Shown here: piece by piece, positions 53,716 to 63,766 of the stretch
Position numbering within the stretch: position 1 is the first letter of the stretch
Layout of the letters: every line of letters starts with the position of its first letter
NCBI RefSeq assembly: GCF_030812315.1
Contig: NZ_JAUSSM010000006.1
Location: 124,001 to 188,000 of the forward strand
From: Arthrobacter oryzae
GTDB taxonomy: Bacteria > Actinomycetota > Actinomycetes > Actinomycetales > Micrococcaceae
DNA: 64,000 nt
Reading direction: 5' to 3'
The notes under the pieces: generated by a model
The model's input: the letters and a program-made list of their open reading frames with translations, nothing else
Databases searched by the model: none
Told to the model about the DNA's origin: nothing
Position numbers and translations under genes: made by a program

Positions 53716-53983
53716 GAAATTCACACGACCTGTGGGAATTCATCAGGCTCTTGTCCGCTTCCTGCAGAGTGGACCCTGAGTACAGGCACAGGGGATCCAA
53801 CAACCGCATGATGAATAGCCGCCGTCGGATGCCGGGCTCTTGGTTGTCGCTGCCGCGGGCAGAGTCCGTTTGCACCAGGCCGGCACTGGACCCGGGTCCG
53901 GGACTGTTCCAGGCCAGGTGGCACGCAAGCCCAGCTGACGGCATCGGCTGCGCGAGCCAAGGAAGACGGGCTCCAGTCACGTA

Positions 53984-53999
53984 CGTTTCACGTGAAACA
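53984..53999. promoter_or_regulatory. parS site 5
   Basis: CGTTTCACGTGAAACA; exact core at 53985-53998, only 284 bases from site 4. Confidence 0.93.
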
Positions 54000-55545
54000 C
54001 TGATTTCGCATGCGCTTAGTAACCGATCGAGATTTCACTGCGTCGTCCAGACAAAATCTTGAGAACAGTATTGGGCAACGCACGAAAGGAAGGCACCGAT
54101 CCGGGGCCCAGATGAAAGGGCTCCCGCCCAGCCGAGGTCAGCGAATACACCGACCTTAGCCTCCCGTCCTGCCAGTAGGGCGCATGGACCTCGACAGTCG
54201 CTACAGCAGGCCACTCGAGGCAGTCTGGCTCCGCCATGTACTGGGCCCCACCATATGGTCTGCCCAAGGATTCTCCGCTTGGTCGCTGATAAGCCAGCTG
54301 GGACCACAAACCGGCAAGCAGACACTGAGTCCGCACCTCACTCATGCAGTTAGCCTGCGCACACACAGCAGGTCCTCTCTTGAACCATCATGTGCAAGAT
54401 AGCCAGTTCGTACTGCGCAAGAAGCCATCCTTGCCCACACTCATGCACGTGCCTGTCCATACAGATGCCAAACCGGCTGCCCTGCTGCGGAGACCGCCCG
54501 TCAACCAGCCCTCCGAGGTCCCGGCCACGCTGGCAGCCTATCCATCACTGCACGACTGGCCTATGCTTTTGTGCCTCCAATGGGATCTCAAGGTACGCGC
54601 CCAAGAACCATCACTGGGATGAACTCAGACACCCACGGAACTTCTGATATTTCCGATTCTATTGATGTGCCACCCCGATCTGCCAGACATCCTGACCTGG
54701 CCGCACCGCATCTCGCGAACTGTGACCGGATCCTGATGCGGCGCAGACCGGCGATGATCGACCCGCTCCACAATGGCCAGATACGTCGGCGGGCAGACAA
54801 ACCATCTGCACGCGCCCAAACCACTCGCACACTACGTCGCCGATGCTGCTCTCCGTCGCCACCTGAGATGTTCCATGATGAAACCCTGGCCCAGCATTTT
54901 GACCGGGTCAATTTACGGCACCCTGCAGATATTGCCCGCAAGGTACAGCATCACGACGTACGGCATCACGACGCGTAGAGGGGCGCTACTCTACTGCCGC
55001 GAGCAACCCAGCCCAAGGCTGAGAAGTCGTCGTACAGCAAACTGCCCATTTGTGTGGATGATGCCTGCCCTCGGTTCATAAATGGAGACAGAGGCCGTGC
55101 TGGGGATCTGGAGTGATCACCTTTCGGTGGTGTCGACGCACGTCCGCTTCACCCAGGCCGGCGAAGAAGGAGAGAAAGAAGAACATTCCACGGATTGCGG
55201 ATAACTCCGGTCACTGGCAAAACACCCTGTTCCCAAGGTTGACCACTCACCACAACCTCACCTTTGATGTGCGGCAGTGTGGCGTAGCCCTGTTCTGGAG
55301 GACTGCGCAATAGCGTTCTGTGGGCCACTCAGACTCTGCCGCAGCGCGTTGATCGAATCACTCGGCAGCAACCATCCATCACCAGCGGTGCCGGTTTAGG
55401 GATGACAGCTTCCGCTCGCTAAATGTTCCCGTCCCACTTACACGCAGAAAGGCACTGACTAGACCGAGGTTGAGCGCACAGGGGGAGCACATGCAATTCA
55501 CCGCCGAGACGACTGGCGCCCGACTTTTCCCCAGTCTTGATCCAT

Positions 55546-55579
55546 TTCTCCACAGAAGATATCCACATGCTTATCCACA
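55546..55579 (+). promoter_or_regulatory. Group of three DnaA boxes
   Basis: TTCTCCACA (55546-55554) and ATATCCACA (55559-55567) each differ at one position; TTATCCACA (55571-55579) is exact. They point the same way at 12-13-base spacing. Confidence 0.6.
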
Positions 55580-55746
55580 GGGCCATCGAGGGAGGAGCCC
55601 CTGTGATGCTCGACATATACGGCAGGATTAGCGGTCGGCCCTGCAGTGTGGCAGGAGTCACTTAATGCGGCGCTTGTGAAGGGTGCTGACTAGTCGGCGC
55701 GATAGTCTTGAAATCGCCCCAAAATCGGGCCATATTCGCTGAAATT

Positions 55747-55770
55747 GCCAGAATTGATCCTAATTCTGGC
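55747..55770. repeat. Perfect inverted repeat next to a parS site
   Basis: GCCAGAATT-GATCCT-AATTCTGGC, nine-base arms and a six-base centre, lies 20 bases before parS site 6 and between two sets of DnaA boxes. It may be a protein-binding site of this replication/partition-like locus. Confidence 0.6.
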
Positions 55771-55790
55771 CCGGAAAGCTCGGAGTGCGA

Positions 55791-55806
55791 TGTTTCACGT
55801 GAAACA
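55791..55806. promoter_or_regulatory. parS site 6
   Basis: Perfect TGTTTCACGTGAAACA, lying between the DnaA-box group and the 12-bp array. Confidence 0.95.
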
Positions 55807-55889
55807 CGTTAGGCGGTAGTGAAATGACGGTCCTTCGGCCCGCTGTGGCAGCCCCCGTGAGATACGAATGGAGAGCGTTAGACCACGGT

Positions 55890-55946
55890 CTATCCACAAA
55901 GTTATCCACAGGGATATCCACCGCGTTATGCACCGCCTTATGCACT
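55890..55946 (+). repeat. Five-unit, 12-bp-spaced array of DnaA-box-like 9-mers
   Basis: CTATCCACA, TTATCCACA, ATATCCACC, TTATGCACC and TTATGCACT start at 55890, 55902, 55914, 55926 and 55938, exactly 12 bases apart. One is an exact DnaA box and one is a single mismatch; the others have two or more. Regular same-direction spacing is the pattern of origin iterons or of DnaA-filament nucleation sites. Confidence 0.65.
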
Positions 55947-56947
55947 GGCCCCATCATTTCGCTGGATTTCACCACGAGACTTGAATGCCCTCAGGTACCC
56001 TCGCGGTGGACTTGAGAGGACACCCGTAGCTGGAGCAGAGACACCTCCTCCAATGCTTGGGAGGCCAGGCAGAACCGCCATCCGCTTCGCCCGTTCAGCA
56101 GAGAAAGCCTCAACCCTTGGCCTTGTAGGATGCAAACTGTGGGCACACACCGAGGGCGCCTCAGCTGCATCCACCCCTGGATCACCGCCTTGATTCGCCA
56201 AGGAGCGATGCACGCGGACCCGTGGTCGCTGACCAAAATCACATTCCTGTACCAAGCAGCCGGCCTTGGCGGGCGCCAGGCTAGTTCACCGGACTCGCAC
56301 GAGATGAGTCCGCCCACCTGGTTGGAAGGAGGAATCTATGCTCGTCACCTATCCGTGCAAACGATCAGATCGGGCGCACACGCATCGTGACAGGCGCAGC
56401 CAACAGGTGGTTCGCAAGGATGCGAGGAACTCGCCGCGCACCCAGCAGTGGGGTGAGTTGCCAGTACTTCTGAGCCACGTTACCGTGCTTCGGCGCCCCT
56501 ACCGCGGGGGAGCAAGCTGCACCCCTGGGACGTTCGTTGGAGATGGCTGAAGCCATCGGTCCAGAATCTGCGCCTTCAGCGAAACCAAGGCTGCTGATTT
56601 GTGACCCTTGAATCGACTTCAACAAGAGTCGGCCCGCCTCTTCAGACAAGAGAAGGACTGACCAAACTGACCGTCCAAAACCCGGTCCGGGGCGAACAGG
56701 GATCAGACAAGCCTCGAGTCGACTTTGTCTACCCCAACCCGTTGAGCTCTCGCCAACTCCTGAAGCGGCTAGGGCCATTTCAAGGCACACCCAAGGTCAG
56801 CCAGACGTCACCGCCCCGACCAGGGAGCCAAAGGGGGTGGGGACAACTCATCGCCGCCAACCGTCGCCACCCACCGAGCGATTATCGCGTGGCCGCAGTT
56901 CATTGCTGAATAAGTATGATGACTTGTCTGAGCACCTGTTGTTTCAT

Positions 56948-56963
56948 CGTTTCACGTGAAACA
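56948..56963. promoter_or_regulatory. parS site 7
   Basis: CGTTTCACGTGAAACA with an exact 14-bp core at 56949-56962. Confidence 0.93.
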
Positions 56964-57293
56964 TCCAGCCTCCGCCCCGATGGGTACCGCCAGGCGGTAT
57001 CTCCAAACGGCGCCAGCTGGCTTCTGTGTCGGAGCAAGAGCAGGTCCGAGCAGTGGCGAACGGTTGAACCCCGGCGGACTTCGCTGACAAGCAGACCTCA
57101 CGATAAACCCAGCATGAAGCGGGTGGGGCGGTGGGGCGGTCATACCGCTGTTGGATGCAGGCTACGTGCGTTCAGTACGGTTGGCTCCCCATTGGCCATT
57201 CACAACTTAGCCCTTAGTTCACGCGACGGTGACTGCCGATGTCCGGCGTCCTCGGCTGAAGGATGACGACCCAGTTCACCAAGATGATGACAT

Positions 57294-57309
57294 CGTTTCA
57301 CGTGAAACA
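57294..57309. promoter_or_regulatory. parS site 8
   Basis: CGTTTCACGTGAAACA with an exact core at 57295-57308. Confidence 0.93.
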
Positions 57310-57404
57310 TCACAGGCACAGGCTCCCTCATCATCCCGGGCCAAGATCCTCGACTGCTGAATCGATGAACCAAGGGTTCTGCCTGTGGATCCGGACAGTC
57401 GTCT

Positions 57405-57446
57405 ATCCACGTGGTCAGCAGGACTGTCGATCCACGCGGTCAGCAG
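57405..57446. repeat. Short direct repeat, 25-base period
   Basis: ATCCACGTGGTCAGCAG (57405-57421) recurs as ATCCACGCGGTCAGCAG at 57430-57446 with one change. No function is evident. Confidence 0.55.
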
Positions 57447-58002
57447 CAGGACTAGGGCAGACGCCATTTGCGCTGCTGATTGCAACACTGTTCTGCCGTG
57501 AGGTCCGTAGGCTGCGACCCTGCTAAACAGAGACCCTGCACGAGAAGTGTTCAGCCCGCCGTGGACGGATATCCAGCAACCTGTCATCGACGGGAATCCT
57601 GCACCTCAGAGCAGTGAAAGTGCTCCAGCGAAAATCGTATGGAACTAGGTGCAGCTGCTGTGTGGATTTGTCGTCAGGCCCGTGGCCGCGGTCTCATCAT
57701 CTTGTCCATAGCAGACGGCGGTGAATCGGGAGCCTGGGGGACTGTCCACTACGTTCTGGCCGGTCATACGTCCATGCAAGCCATCTTGCGACGATCTGCG
57801 GCGGAAGCTAGCTGATGAGGTTGGACGGAGGATCCGAATGCCGTCAGTTCATCCGCGATTGAAGGCATACTGGCACTGGTACACGGTGCTGGCAGGCCTT
57901 CTACTGCGGATGACGCCGCTACGCCTATCCGAGCTATTGACCACGCCCCTGGTCGCAGGTCGTCATGCCCAGTTCGCCCCTGGATTGAATGGCCGCCCAC
58001 CA

Positions 58003-58018
58003 TGTTTCACGTGAAACA
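58003..58018. promoter_or_regulatory. parS site 9
   Basis: Perfect TGTTTCACGTGAAACA. Confidence 0.95.
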
Positions 58019-58514
58019 GAACGGGGTCGCCCCGACGAAACCTCCCTGTCCCGACACGCAGCAAGACTCAAAGTGGCCCCAATTTCAGGCCACAAAACCT
58101 TGCCGCCGCCCACTGTCGAGGTCAATAGTTGCAAATCCTGCCTCGTCGTAAGCCTCAATGGCGATGACATTGACTTCTGGCACTCAGCTTCTCAGTCCCG
58201 CGACCGAAGTCCATCCGCCCAACCCACAGCCTCCGCAACCTCACAGGCCCCCTTCTTATCCTTCCCCTCCCGGGCGCCGCCCGGGCTCATGGTTGACGCA
58301 CGGATTGCGCTTTATGGATTGATCGCAGTAGGGATTGATCGCATCGGCCGAGGAACATGCCACTGATCGAGCGGGGCTACACTGCCCGCACCACGGCAGA
58401 ACGTGCGGTGCCGGTTGGCCCCGGGCGTTATCCTTTGAGCCGCTGGACCTGCGCGAGTGATGGAAATATGGGTCCCGACATAGTTTCCCGCCAGTAAGGC
58501 GCGAAAAACAGGCC

Positions 58515-58543
58515 CTTCGACACCGCTTCGACACCGCTTCGAC
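58515..58543. repeat. 11-bp tandem repeat
   Basis: CTTCGACACCG occurs twice in a row (58515-58525 and 58526-58536), followed by a partial CTTCGAC. It is a small local duplication in the gene-free region. Confidence 0.6.
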
Positions 58544-58984
58544 CCAACGTGGCGCCCTGGGGACACCGTTCGCCGCTGAAAGGCCGTTGGATCAAGGTAC
58601 GCCGGGGCGTAGGCTTACCGGCCCGCCGGATGCGTCAAAGATCATTCCAGCGGCCGGGCAGCGCCCACTGTGGGCTTCGGCGGGACGCATTCTGCGGGGC
58701 CGCCGGGACGCAATTGGGGGCTGATGTGACCCAATTAAGGAGCCCACGGGGGCCCGCCAACTCAGAAAACAGCGTGCTTATCCAGCCAAGACCTCTACAA
58801 GAGATCAGGCCGGTCCCTAGGCAGTTGCGGCGTGGGCCGTGAGCTACTTTTCAACAGCGTTGAGCAACGACAACAAGAGCAGCCAACACGGAGGTGGCCC
58901 AATTTGAGGAACCCGACTTAAGGATCGGACTCAGGAACCAACCCACACTTGACCCCACACCGGCGCCTAAAACATCCGCAGACG

Positions 58985-59013
58985 AAAAAGGCCTGTTTCA
59001 CGTGAAACAGGCC
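58985..59013 (-). terminator. parB terminator whose stem is a parS site
   Basis: The 24-bp palindrome GGCCTGTTTCAC/GTGAAACAGGCC (58990-59013) is followed on the minus strand by five T bases (plus-strand A at 58985-58989). It starts 19 bases after the parB stop, so the RNA can form a classic intrinsic terminator while the DNA is a ParB site. Confidence 0.75.
58994..59009. promoter_or_regulatory. parS site 10
   Basis: Perfect TGTTTCACGTGAAACA within a 24-bp palindrome, just beyond the parB stop. Confidence 0.95.
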
Positions 59014-59032
59014 CTTCCGTGTTGCCGATGTA

Positions 59033-60310
59033 TTAGTTCTCAGAGCCGGGTGTCAGGACTTCCATAATCCGGTTCAAGTCTTCCACGCTGGCAAACTCAA
59101 TGCTCACACGGCCCTTCCTGGCGCCGAGGGAGATCTTGACATTCGTGTCCAGCCGGTCCGAAAGAGATGATGCGAGGTAATCCAAGCGTTCGTGGCGTGC
59201 CCCGGGGCGGGGAACGTTGTTCTTCGCGGATGCTGCCGGGCTCTGATACAGAGTCACAGCTTCTTCGGTTGCGCGAACCGACATACCCTCGGCGACGATC
59301 TTCTGTGCCAAGCGCTCCATCGCAGCCGCATCAGGAAGGGCGAGCAGGGCACGAGCGTGGCCGGCGGACAATACACTCGCAGCAACCCGGCGCTGGACCA
59401 ACGGCGGCAGCTTGAGGAGACGCAGGGTATTTGAAACCTGGGGACGCGAGCGGCCGATGCGGTCGGCGAGCTGTTCGTGCGTCGTGCCGAAATCCTCCAG
59501 CAGCTGCTGGTAGGCCGCCGCTTCTTCAAGCGGGTTCAGCTGGCTGCGGTGAAGGTTTTCGAGGAGTGCGTCCCGCAGCAGGTCATCGTCCGTGGTGTCC
59601 CTGACAATTGCCGGGATAGTTTCCATCCCGGCAGCCTGTACCGCACGCCAGCGACGCTCACCCATGACGAGCTCAAACGGTTCGCCACCTTTTTCGGTTG
59701 AAGTACGGACCACAATTGGCTGGAGAACGCCTATTTCACGTACTGAATGAATGAGCTCCGCCATGTCGTCCTCATCAAAGACGGAACGGGGCTGCTTGCG
59801 GTTCGGATGAATGTCGCCGACGGGGATCTCAGCAAACCTGACGCCGGGAACCTCCACCAGCTCTGGTCCGTCGTCGCTGGCCGGGGTCAACGCGGCCTCA
59901 TCTTGGACAGCCGCGTCAGCGGACGCTTGCTGTGCGGCACCCGACCTGGCAGCCGACTTCCTGGCAGGAGCCTTCGAATCAGAGGACGCCGAGCCGCCGT
60001 CGGACTTCTTCGTTGCAGCCGAAGCCGGAGCAACCGCGGGCTTCGATGAATCTGACTTGCCGTCAGAGACTTGGTCCGCCGGTGCACTCTCAGCTGGCAA
60101 TGTCTCAGAGCCTAGTTTTGCTGAGGCCGAAGCCGCCGCGTCCTCTTCAATGAGAACGCTGGCGGCAGTCGTCGGCTTCTTCCTTGCCTCCGGGAAGAAG
60201 AGGTCAACAGGGCGTGAAGGCGCTGCGCCGTTGCCGGAAGCGTTAGCCGGAGCGGAACTTGGAATGAGTGCGCCAAGACCACGACCGAGGCCGCGTCGCT
60301 TATCGCTCAT
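59033..60310 (-). CDS. parB: Chromosome-partitioning protein ParB
   Basis: A 425-residue ParB/Spo0J CTPase-clamp protein that binds parS and spreads along DNA. The first 150 residues carry [12 protein letters not shown] (the ParA-contacting start) and a long Ala/Ser/Lys linker. The nuclease-like domain follows, with [33 protein letters not shown], then [12 protein letters not shown] (CTP-binding GERRxRA) and [22 protein letters not shown]. The helix-turn-helix is [19 protein letters not shown]. The C-terminal dimer region ends the protein. It lies 65 bases downstream of parA. Confidence 0.96.
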   Translation of the reverse strand: MSDKRRGLGRGLGALIPSSAPANASGNGAAPSRPVDLFFPEARKKPTTAASVLIEEDAAASASAKLGSETLPAESAPADQVSDGKSDSSKPAVAPASAATKKSDGGSASSDSKAPARKSAARSGAAQQASADAAVQDEAALTPASDDGPELVEVPGVRFAEIPVGDIHPNRKQPRSVFDEDDMAELIHSVREIGVLQPIVVRTSTEKGGEPFELVMGERRWRAVQAAGMETIPAIVRDTTDDDLLRDALLENLHRSQLNPLEEAAAYQQLLEDFGTTHEQLADRIGRSRPQVSNTLRLLKLPPLVQRRVAASVLSAGHARALLALPDAAAMERLAQKIVAEGMSVRATEEAVTLYQSPAASAKNNVPRPGARHERLDYLASSLSDRLDTNVKISLGARKGRVSIEFASVEDLNRIMEVLTPGSEN

Positions 60311-60375
60311 GGGTAAATCCCTCCAATGGAAGAGCCCGGCAGACCCGGCTCTGGCTAGTGCAATTGTTGAAAATT

Positions 60376-61443
60376 CTAACGTTCAGCGATTTCCGCTGCG
60401 GCTTCCAAGTAGGAGAGTGCACCGCTGGAGGACGGATCGTAGGTCATCACAGTCTGCTGGTAGCTGGGAGCCTCCGAGATCCTGACGGACCGCGGAACCA
60501 CAGCGCCAAGGACCTGGTCAGGGAAGTGCTGACGGACCTCGGCAGCCACCTGTGCTGCAAGGTTTGTGCGTCCGTCGTACATGGTGAGGAGGATCGTCGA
60601 AACAACCAGGTCCGCGTTGAGGTGCTTCTGGATCATTTCGATGTTCTTCAGGAGCTGGCTGAGGCCCTCCAAGGCGTAATACTCGCACTGGATGGGGATC
60701 AGGACCTCGCTGGCGGCGCAGAAGGCGTTGACGGTCAGAAGGCCAAGGCTCGGCGGGCAGTCAATGAAGATGAAGTCAAGACGTTCCTCCCCGGCCTTCT
60801 GGCGTTCCTTGGCGTAGACATCAATCGCACGGCGGAGCCGCTGCTCCCTGGCAACGAGCGAAACCAGCTCAATTTCAGCGCCGGCCAGGTGAATAGTGGC
60901 GGGAGCACAAATCAGGTTGGCAATGTCGGGGCACGGAGCCACAACATCCTTGAGAGGCACGTCGTTGATCAGGACGTCATAGATGCTGTCAACATCGGCA
61001 TGGTGTTCTATCCCGAGGGCGGTGGAGGCGTTGCCCTGGGGATCAATATCGATGACCAGGACGTTCAGTCCTGCGGCCGCAAGGGCAGCGGCAATGTTCA
61101 CCGTAGTGGTCGTCTTGCCGACACCGCCCTTCTGGTTTGAAACCGTGAAGATGCGGGTCTTCTCAGGCTTGGGAAGCTGCCGGCCGATCAAGCGCTCCCG
61201 GCGTTTGTTCTCGTGCGCCAGATCGCGGGCGATGGGGCTCGAGTCATCGATGGAGTCCATGATGTTCCCGCTGACCGAGTCGGCGGTTTCACGTGAAACT
61301 GCCGTCGATTTTGAGCGGTTTGCAACCGAATTCAGATGATTCCACGAGTCACTCTGCGCGATGGAGGGCGCAACAATGGCCCGCGCGGACCCCAGGGACA
61401 CAAACGGGGGTATCCGCTGTGTGGAGGCTTCGCTACTGGTCAC
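60376..61443 (-). CDS. parA: Chromosome-partitioning ATPase ParA
   Basis: A 355-residue ParA/Soj ATPase. The deviant Walker [10 protein letters not shown] is at 105-113, followed by [16 protein letters not shown] and [17 protein letters not shown]. With ParB it moves origin regions apart. The GTG at 61443 gives a 61-residue N-terminal extension of ordinary composition but weak ribosome-binding signal; an in-frame ATG at 61260 gives a 294-residue protein closer to the family core. A parS site (61286-61299) falls between these two starts. Upstream rsmG is separated by 87 bases. Confidence 0.93.
   Translation of the reverse strand: MTSSEASTQRIPPFVSLGSARAIVAPSIAQSDSWNHLNSVANRSKSTAVSRETADSVSGNIMDSIDDSSPIARDLAHENKRRERLIGRQLPKPEKTRIFTVSNQKGGVGKTTTTVNIAAALAAAGLNVLVIDIDPQGNASTALGIEHHADVDSIYDVLINDVPLKDVVAPCPDIANLICAPATIHLAGAEIELVSLVAREQRLRRAIDVYAKERQKAGEERLDFIFIDCPPSLGLLTVNAFCAASEVLIPIQCEYYALEGLSQLLKNIEMIQKHLNADLVVSTILLTMYDGRTNLAAQVAAEVRQHFPDQVLGAVVPRSVRISEAPSYQQTVMTYDPSSSGALSYLEAAAEIAER
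61286..61299. promoter_or_regulatory. parS site 11, inside the 5' part of parA
   Basis: Exact GTTTCACGTGAAAC. In the long parA frame it encodes VSRETA; if translation starts at 61260 it lies in the leader, 26 bases before the start. Either way ParB bound here could affect parAB expression. Confidence 0.93.
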
Positions 61444-61530
61444 TGTGACACACTCACTCTCATTCGGCTTTTTCTGCCGTTCACTAGCCTAACCGCTTCC
61501 CCCTAAAGTCCTGCGGCACCGGGCCAGCGG

Positions 61531-62181
61531 CTAGGCAATCTTTTGCGTCTTATTAACGATGATTCGGACCACAGTGGTGGGTTCCTCGAGGAGGTCTTCA
61601 CCGACGACCACGACGGATGTCTGCACGCCGCCGAGCTTCCGGATGGCCTTGGCGGCCTTCTCGATTTCCTCGCCGGCGCTGCGTCCCTTGATGGCCACAA
61701 CTTCTCCCTTGCCTGCGAGCAGGGGGATGGTCAGGCCGGCCAGGTTGGAAAGCGCGGAAACCGCCCGGGCGGTGACGACGTCCGCATTGACCATACCCAC
61801 AGCCAGTTCGGCGCGGGTGCGCATCACGGTGACGTTTGTCAGGCCGAGGTCGTCCACGACTTCCTGGAGCCAGATCACGCGGCGTTCCAGCGGCTCGATC
61901 AGGGTCAGTTCCAGGTCGGGACGAGCGATTGCCAGGCAAAGCCCAGGCAACCCGGCACCGCTCCCAACGTCCGCGACGTGGCTGCCATCGGCGATTTCCC
62001 GCTCAATGACGGCACAGTTCAATACGTGCCGGCTCCAGAGCCGGGGAACCTCACGGGGGCCAATCAGTCCCCGCTCGGTCCCGGATGTGGCCAGGTGCTC
62101 CACATAGCGTTTGGCCAGGTCCAGACGGTCACCAAAGATCGCTTCGGCTGCCTTCAGCTCCGCGGCAGTGATGTCAACCAT
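61531..62181 (-). CDS. rsmG: 16S rRNA (guanine-N7) methyltransferase RsmG
   Basis: A 216-residue SAM-dependent enzyme that modifies the streptomycin-region guanine of 16S rRNA (m7G527 in E. coli numbering). The SAM motif VADVGSGAGLPGLCLAIARPD and VTARAVSALSNL are present. The ATG at 62181 leaves a 19-base gap after jag. Longer starts would overlap jag. It lies between parA and jag in the conserved origin-side order. Confidence 0.95.
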   Translation of the reverse strand: MVDITAAELKAAEAIFGDRLDLAKRYVEHLATSGTERGLIGPREVPRLWSRHVLNCAVIEREIADGSHVADVGSGAGLPGLCLAIARPDLELTLIEPLERRVIWLQEVVDDLGLTNVTVMRTRAELAVGMVNADVVTARAVSALSNLAGLTIPLLAGKGEVVAIKGRSAGEEIEKAAKAIRKLGGVQTSVVVVGEDLLEEPTTVVRIIVNKTQKIA

Positions 62182-62200
62182 TGTCAGCGTCCCGGCGTCT

Positions 62201-62767
62201 TCAGTCTGCGGAGACAACGATGTGCCTCCCGGCACCTTCGCCTTCGGATTCGCTCACGAACCCAAGATCGGCCACTGCGTCGTGGACGATCTTCCGCTCG
62301 TAAGCGCTCATCGGCTCCAGGGCCACAGCGTTGCCGGACACCTTCACGGACGCCACGGCGTCCTCTGCGATCTTCTGCAGGTGGCCGGCACGCTCCTGCC
62401 GGTATCCGTTGATGTCCAGCACCAGCCGGGAGCGGTTTTCGGTTGCGGAAAGCACGGAGAGGCGGGTCAGCTCCTGCAGGGCTTCCAGCACTTCTCCGTC
62501 GCGGCCAACGAGGCTGTCCAGCCCTGCCGACTCTTCCTCGGCCACGATGGAAATGTAGGTCCGTCCGTTCCGAACCTCGATGTCGATGTCGCCGTCAATG
62601 TCGGCGATGTCCAGCAGCTCTTCGAGATAGTCGGCCGCGACGTCGCCTTCTTCCTCCAGCCGGCTCGCAGAAGAACCCTTGCCCGAATCCTGGCTCTCGT
62701 CCCGGGCGTCGTCCTGGTCTTCAATGGCCTCGGCGGTAACGGCGTTTTCGGTGCTATCGACAGACAT
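62201..62767 (-). CDS. jag: RNA-binding protein Jag/KhpB
   Basis: A 188-residue protein with an acidic N-terminus, a KH domain (SLVGRDGEVLEALQELTRLSV) and a C-terminal R3H domain (RQERAGHLQKIAEDA, PMSAYERKIVHDAV). Such proteins bind RNA and affect cell division and membrane protein genes in Gram-positives. Its start overlaps the yidC stop by one base (TAATG). Confidence 0.93.
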   Translation of the reverse strand: MSVDSTENAVTAEAIEDQDDARDESQDSGKGSSASRLEEEGDVAADYLEELLDIADIDGDIDIEVRNGRTYISIVAEEESAGLDSLVGRDGEVLEALQELTRLSVLSATENRSRLVLDINGYRQERAGHLQKIAEDAVASVKVSGNAVALEPMSAYERKIVHDAVADLGFVSESEGEGAGRHIVVSAD

Positions 62768-63750
62768 TACTTCTTCTTCCTGTTCTTACGTTGTGGCTGG
62801 ATGCGCTGGCCTTTGGCCTCGGCGACGGCGGCGGCAGCAGCCGCAGCTTCGGCCTCGACGTCGGCCTTCTTGCCTCCCAGGATGGGCAGGGCCGGGAGGC
62901 CCTTGGCGGCGCGCCGCTCGGCGAGGGCCTTGGCGGCGGGGGATCCCGGCGTCGGCATACGGCGAATCACGAAGAACTGCTGGCCCATGGTCCAGAGGTT
63001 GGTGGTGGTCCAGTAGATCAGCACACCGATGGGGAAGTTGATGCCGCCCACACCGAACACAATCGGCAGGATGTAGAGCATCATTTTCTGTTGGCGCATG
63101 AACGGACTGGCCATAGCCTCTTCAGACATGTTCTTGGCCATGATCTGCTTCTGGGTGATGAACTGGGACGCCGTCATCGCGAGGATCATGATGATTGACA
63201 GGATCCACACTGCCACCACGTTGCCGCCCGGGGGCGTGCCATGAAGCAGGGTTGCGGACAGCGGAGCGCCGAAGATGCTGGACTGGTCGAACTGCACCAC
63301 CTGCTCGTGGTTCATCGCGCCTACACCCTCGCCCTCGCGGGCGTTCGTGCTGATGCCTGAAAGCACCTGGAACAGGGCAAAGAAGAACGGCATCTGGATG
63401 AGCATAGGGAGGCAGGCCGAGAAAGGGTTGGTGCCGTGTTTCTTGTACATGGCCATCTGTTCCTGCGCCATGGCCTGGCGGGAGAGCTGGTCGGTCTTGC
63501 CCTTGTACTTGTCCTGGAGCTTCTTCAGGTCCGGCTGCAGGAGCTGCATGCCGCGCTGCGCCTTGATCTGCTTGACGAACACAGGGATCAGGGCGGCACG
63601 GATCACCAGCACCAGCCCGATGATGGACAGCGTCCACGTCCAGCCGGATGCCTCAGGCAGCCCGATGGCGGTCAGGCCCTCGTGGAAGCCCACCATGATG
63701 ATGGAAACCAGCCACTTGAACGGAAACATGATTGTTTCAAAGAAGTCCAT
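62767..63750 (-). CDS. yidC: Membrane protein insertase YidC
   Basis: A 327-residue Oxa1-type insertase for Sec-dependent and independent membrane proteins. It has five expected membrane helices, a conserved helix pair after MQLLQPDLKKLQDKYKGKTDQ, and FALFQVLSGIS. The Lys/Arg-rich tail ends QPQRKNRKKK, which can contact ribosomes. No long periplasmic domain, as usual for Gram-positive forms. It precedes jag with a one-base overlap. Confidence 0.95.
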   Translation of the reverse strand: MDFFETIMFPFKWLVSIIMVGFHEGLTAIGLPEASGWTWTLSIIGLVLVIRAALIPVFVKQIKAQRGMQLLQPDLKKLQDKYKGKTDQLSRQAMAQEQMAMYKKHGTNPFSACLPMLIQMPFFFALFQVLSGISTNAREGEGVGAMNHEQVVQFDQSSIFGAPLSATLLHGTPPGGNVVAVWILSIIMILAMTASQFITQKQIMAKNMSEEAMASPFMRQQKMMLYILPIVFGVGGINFPIGVLIYWTTTNLWTMGQQFFVIRRMPTPGSPAAKALAERRAAKGLPALPILGGKKADVEAEAAAAAAAVAEAKGQRIQPQRKNRKKK

Positions 63751-63766
63751 ACGATATCCCTATTCG

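Larger units (their letters stand above)
51447..58989. other. 7.5-kb gene-free, parS-rich region between trxA and parB
   Basis: No ORF here shows a recognisable family, a convincing ribosome-binding site together with high-GC codon pattern, or coherent domains; all frames are short and carry odd composition. The GC level looks lower than in the flanking genes. What it does hold is ten exact parS cores and one defective copy, several DnaA boxes, a 12-bp-spaced box array and short tandem and inverted repeats. No tRNA was recognised. It behaves like an extended origin-proximal centromere rather than coding DNA. Decayed genes too far gone to recognise cannot be excluded. Confidence 0.7.

Noticed and set aside
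53375..53980. 201-codon minus-strand frame in the gene-free region
   Set aside because: It runs through a parS site, has irregular composition and no motif; likely a chance frame.
51447..58989. CRISPR array, phage remnant or IS island as an explanation for the gene-free region
   Set aside because: parS repeats are irregularly spaced palindromes without constant spacers, and no cas, integrase or transposase fragment is visible.
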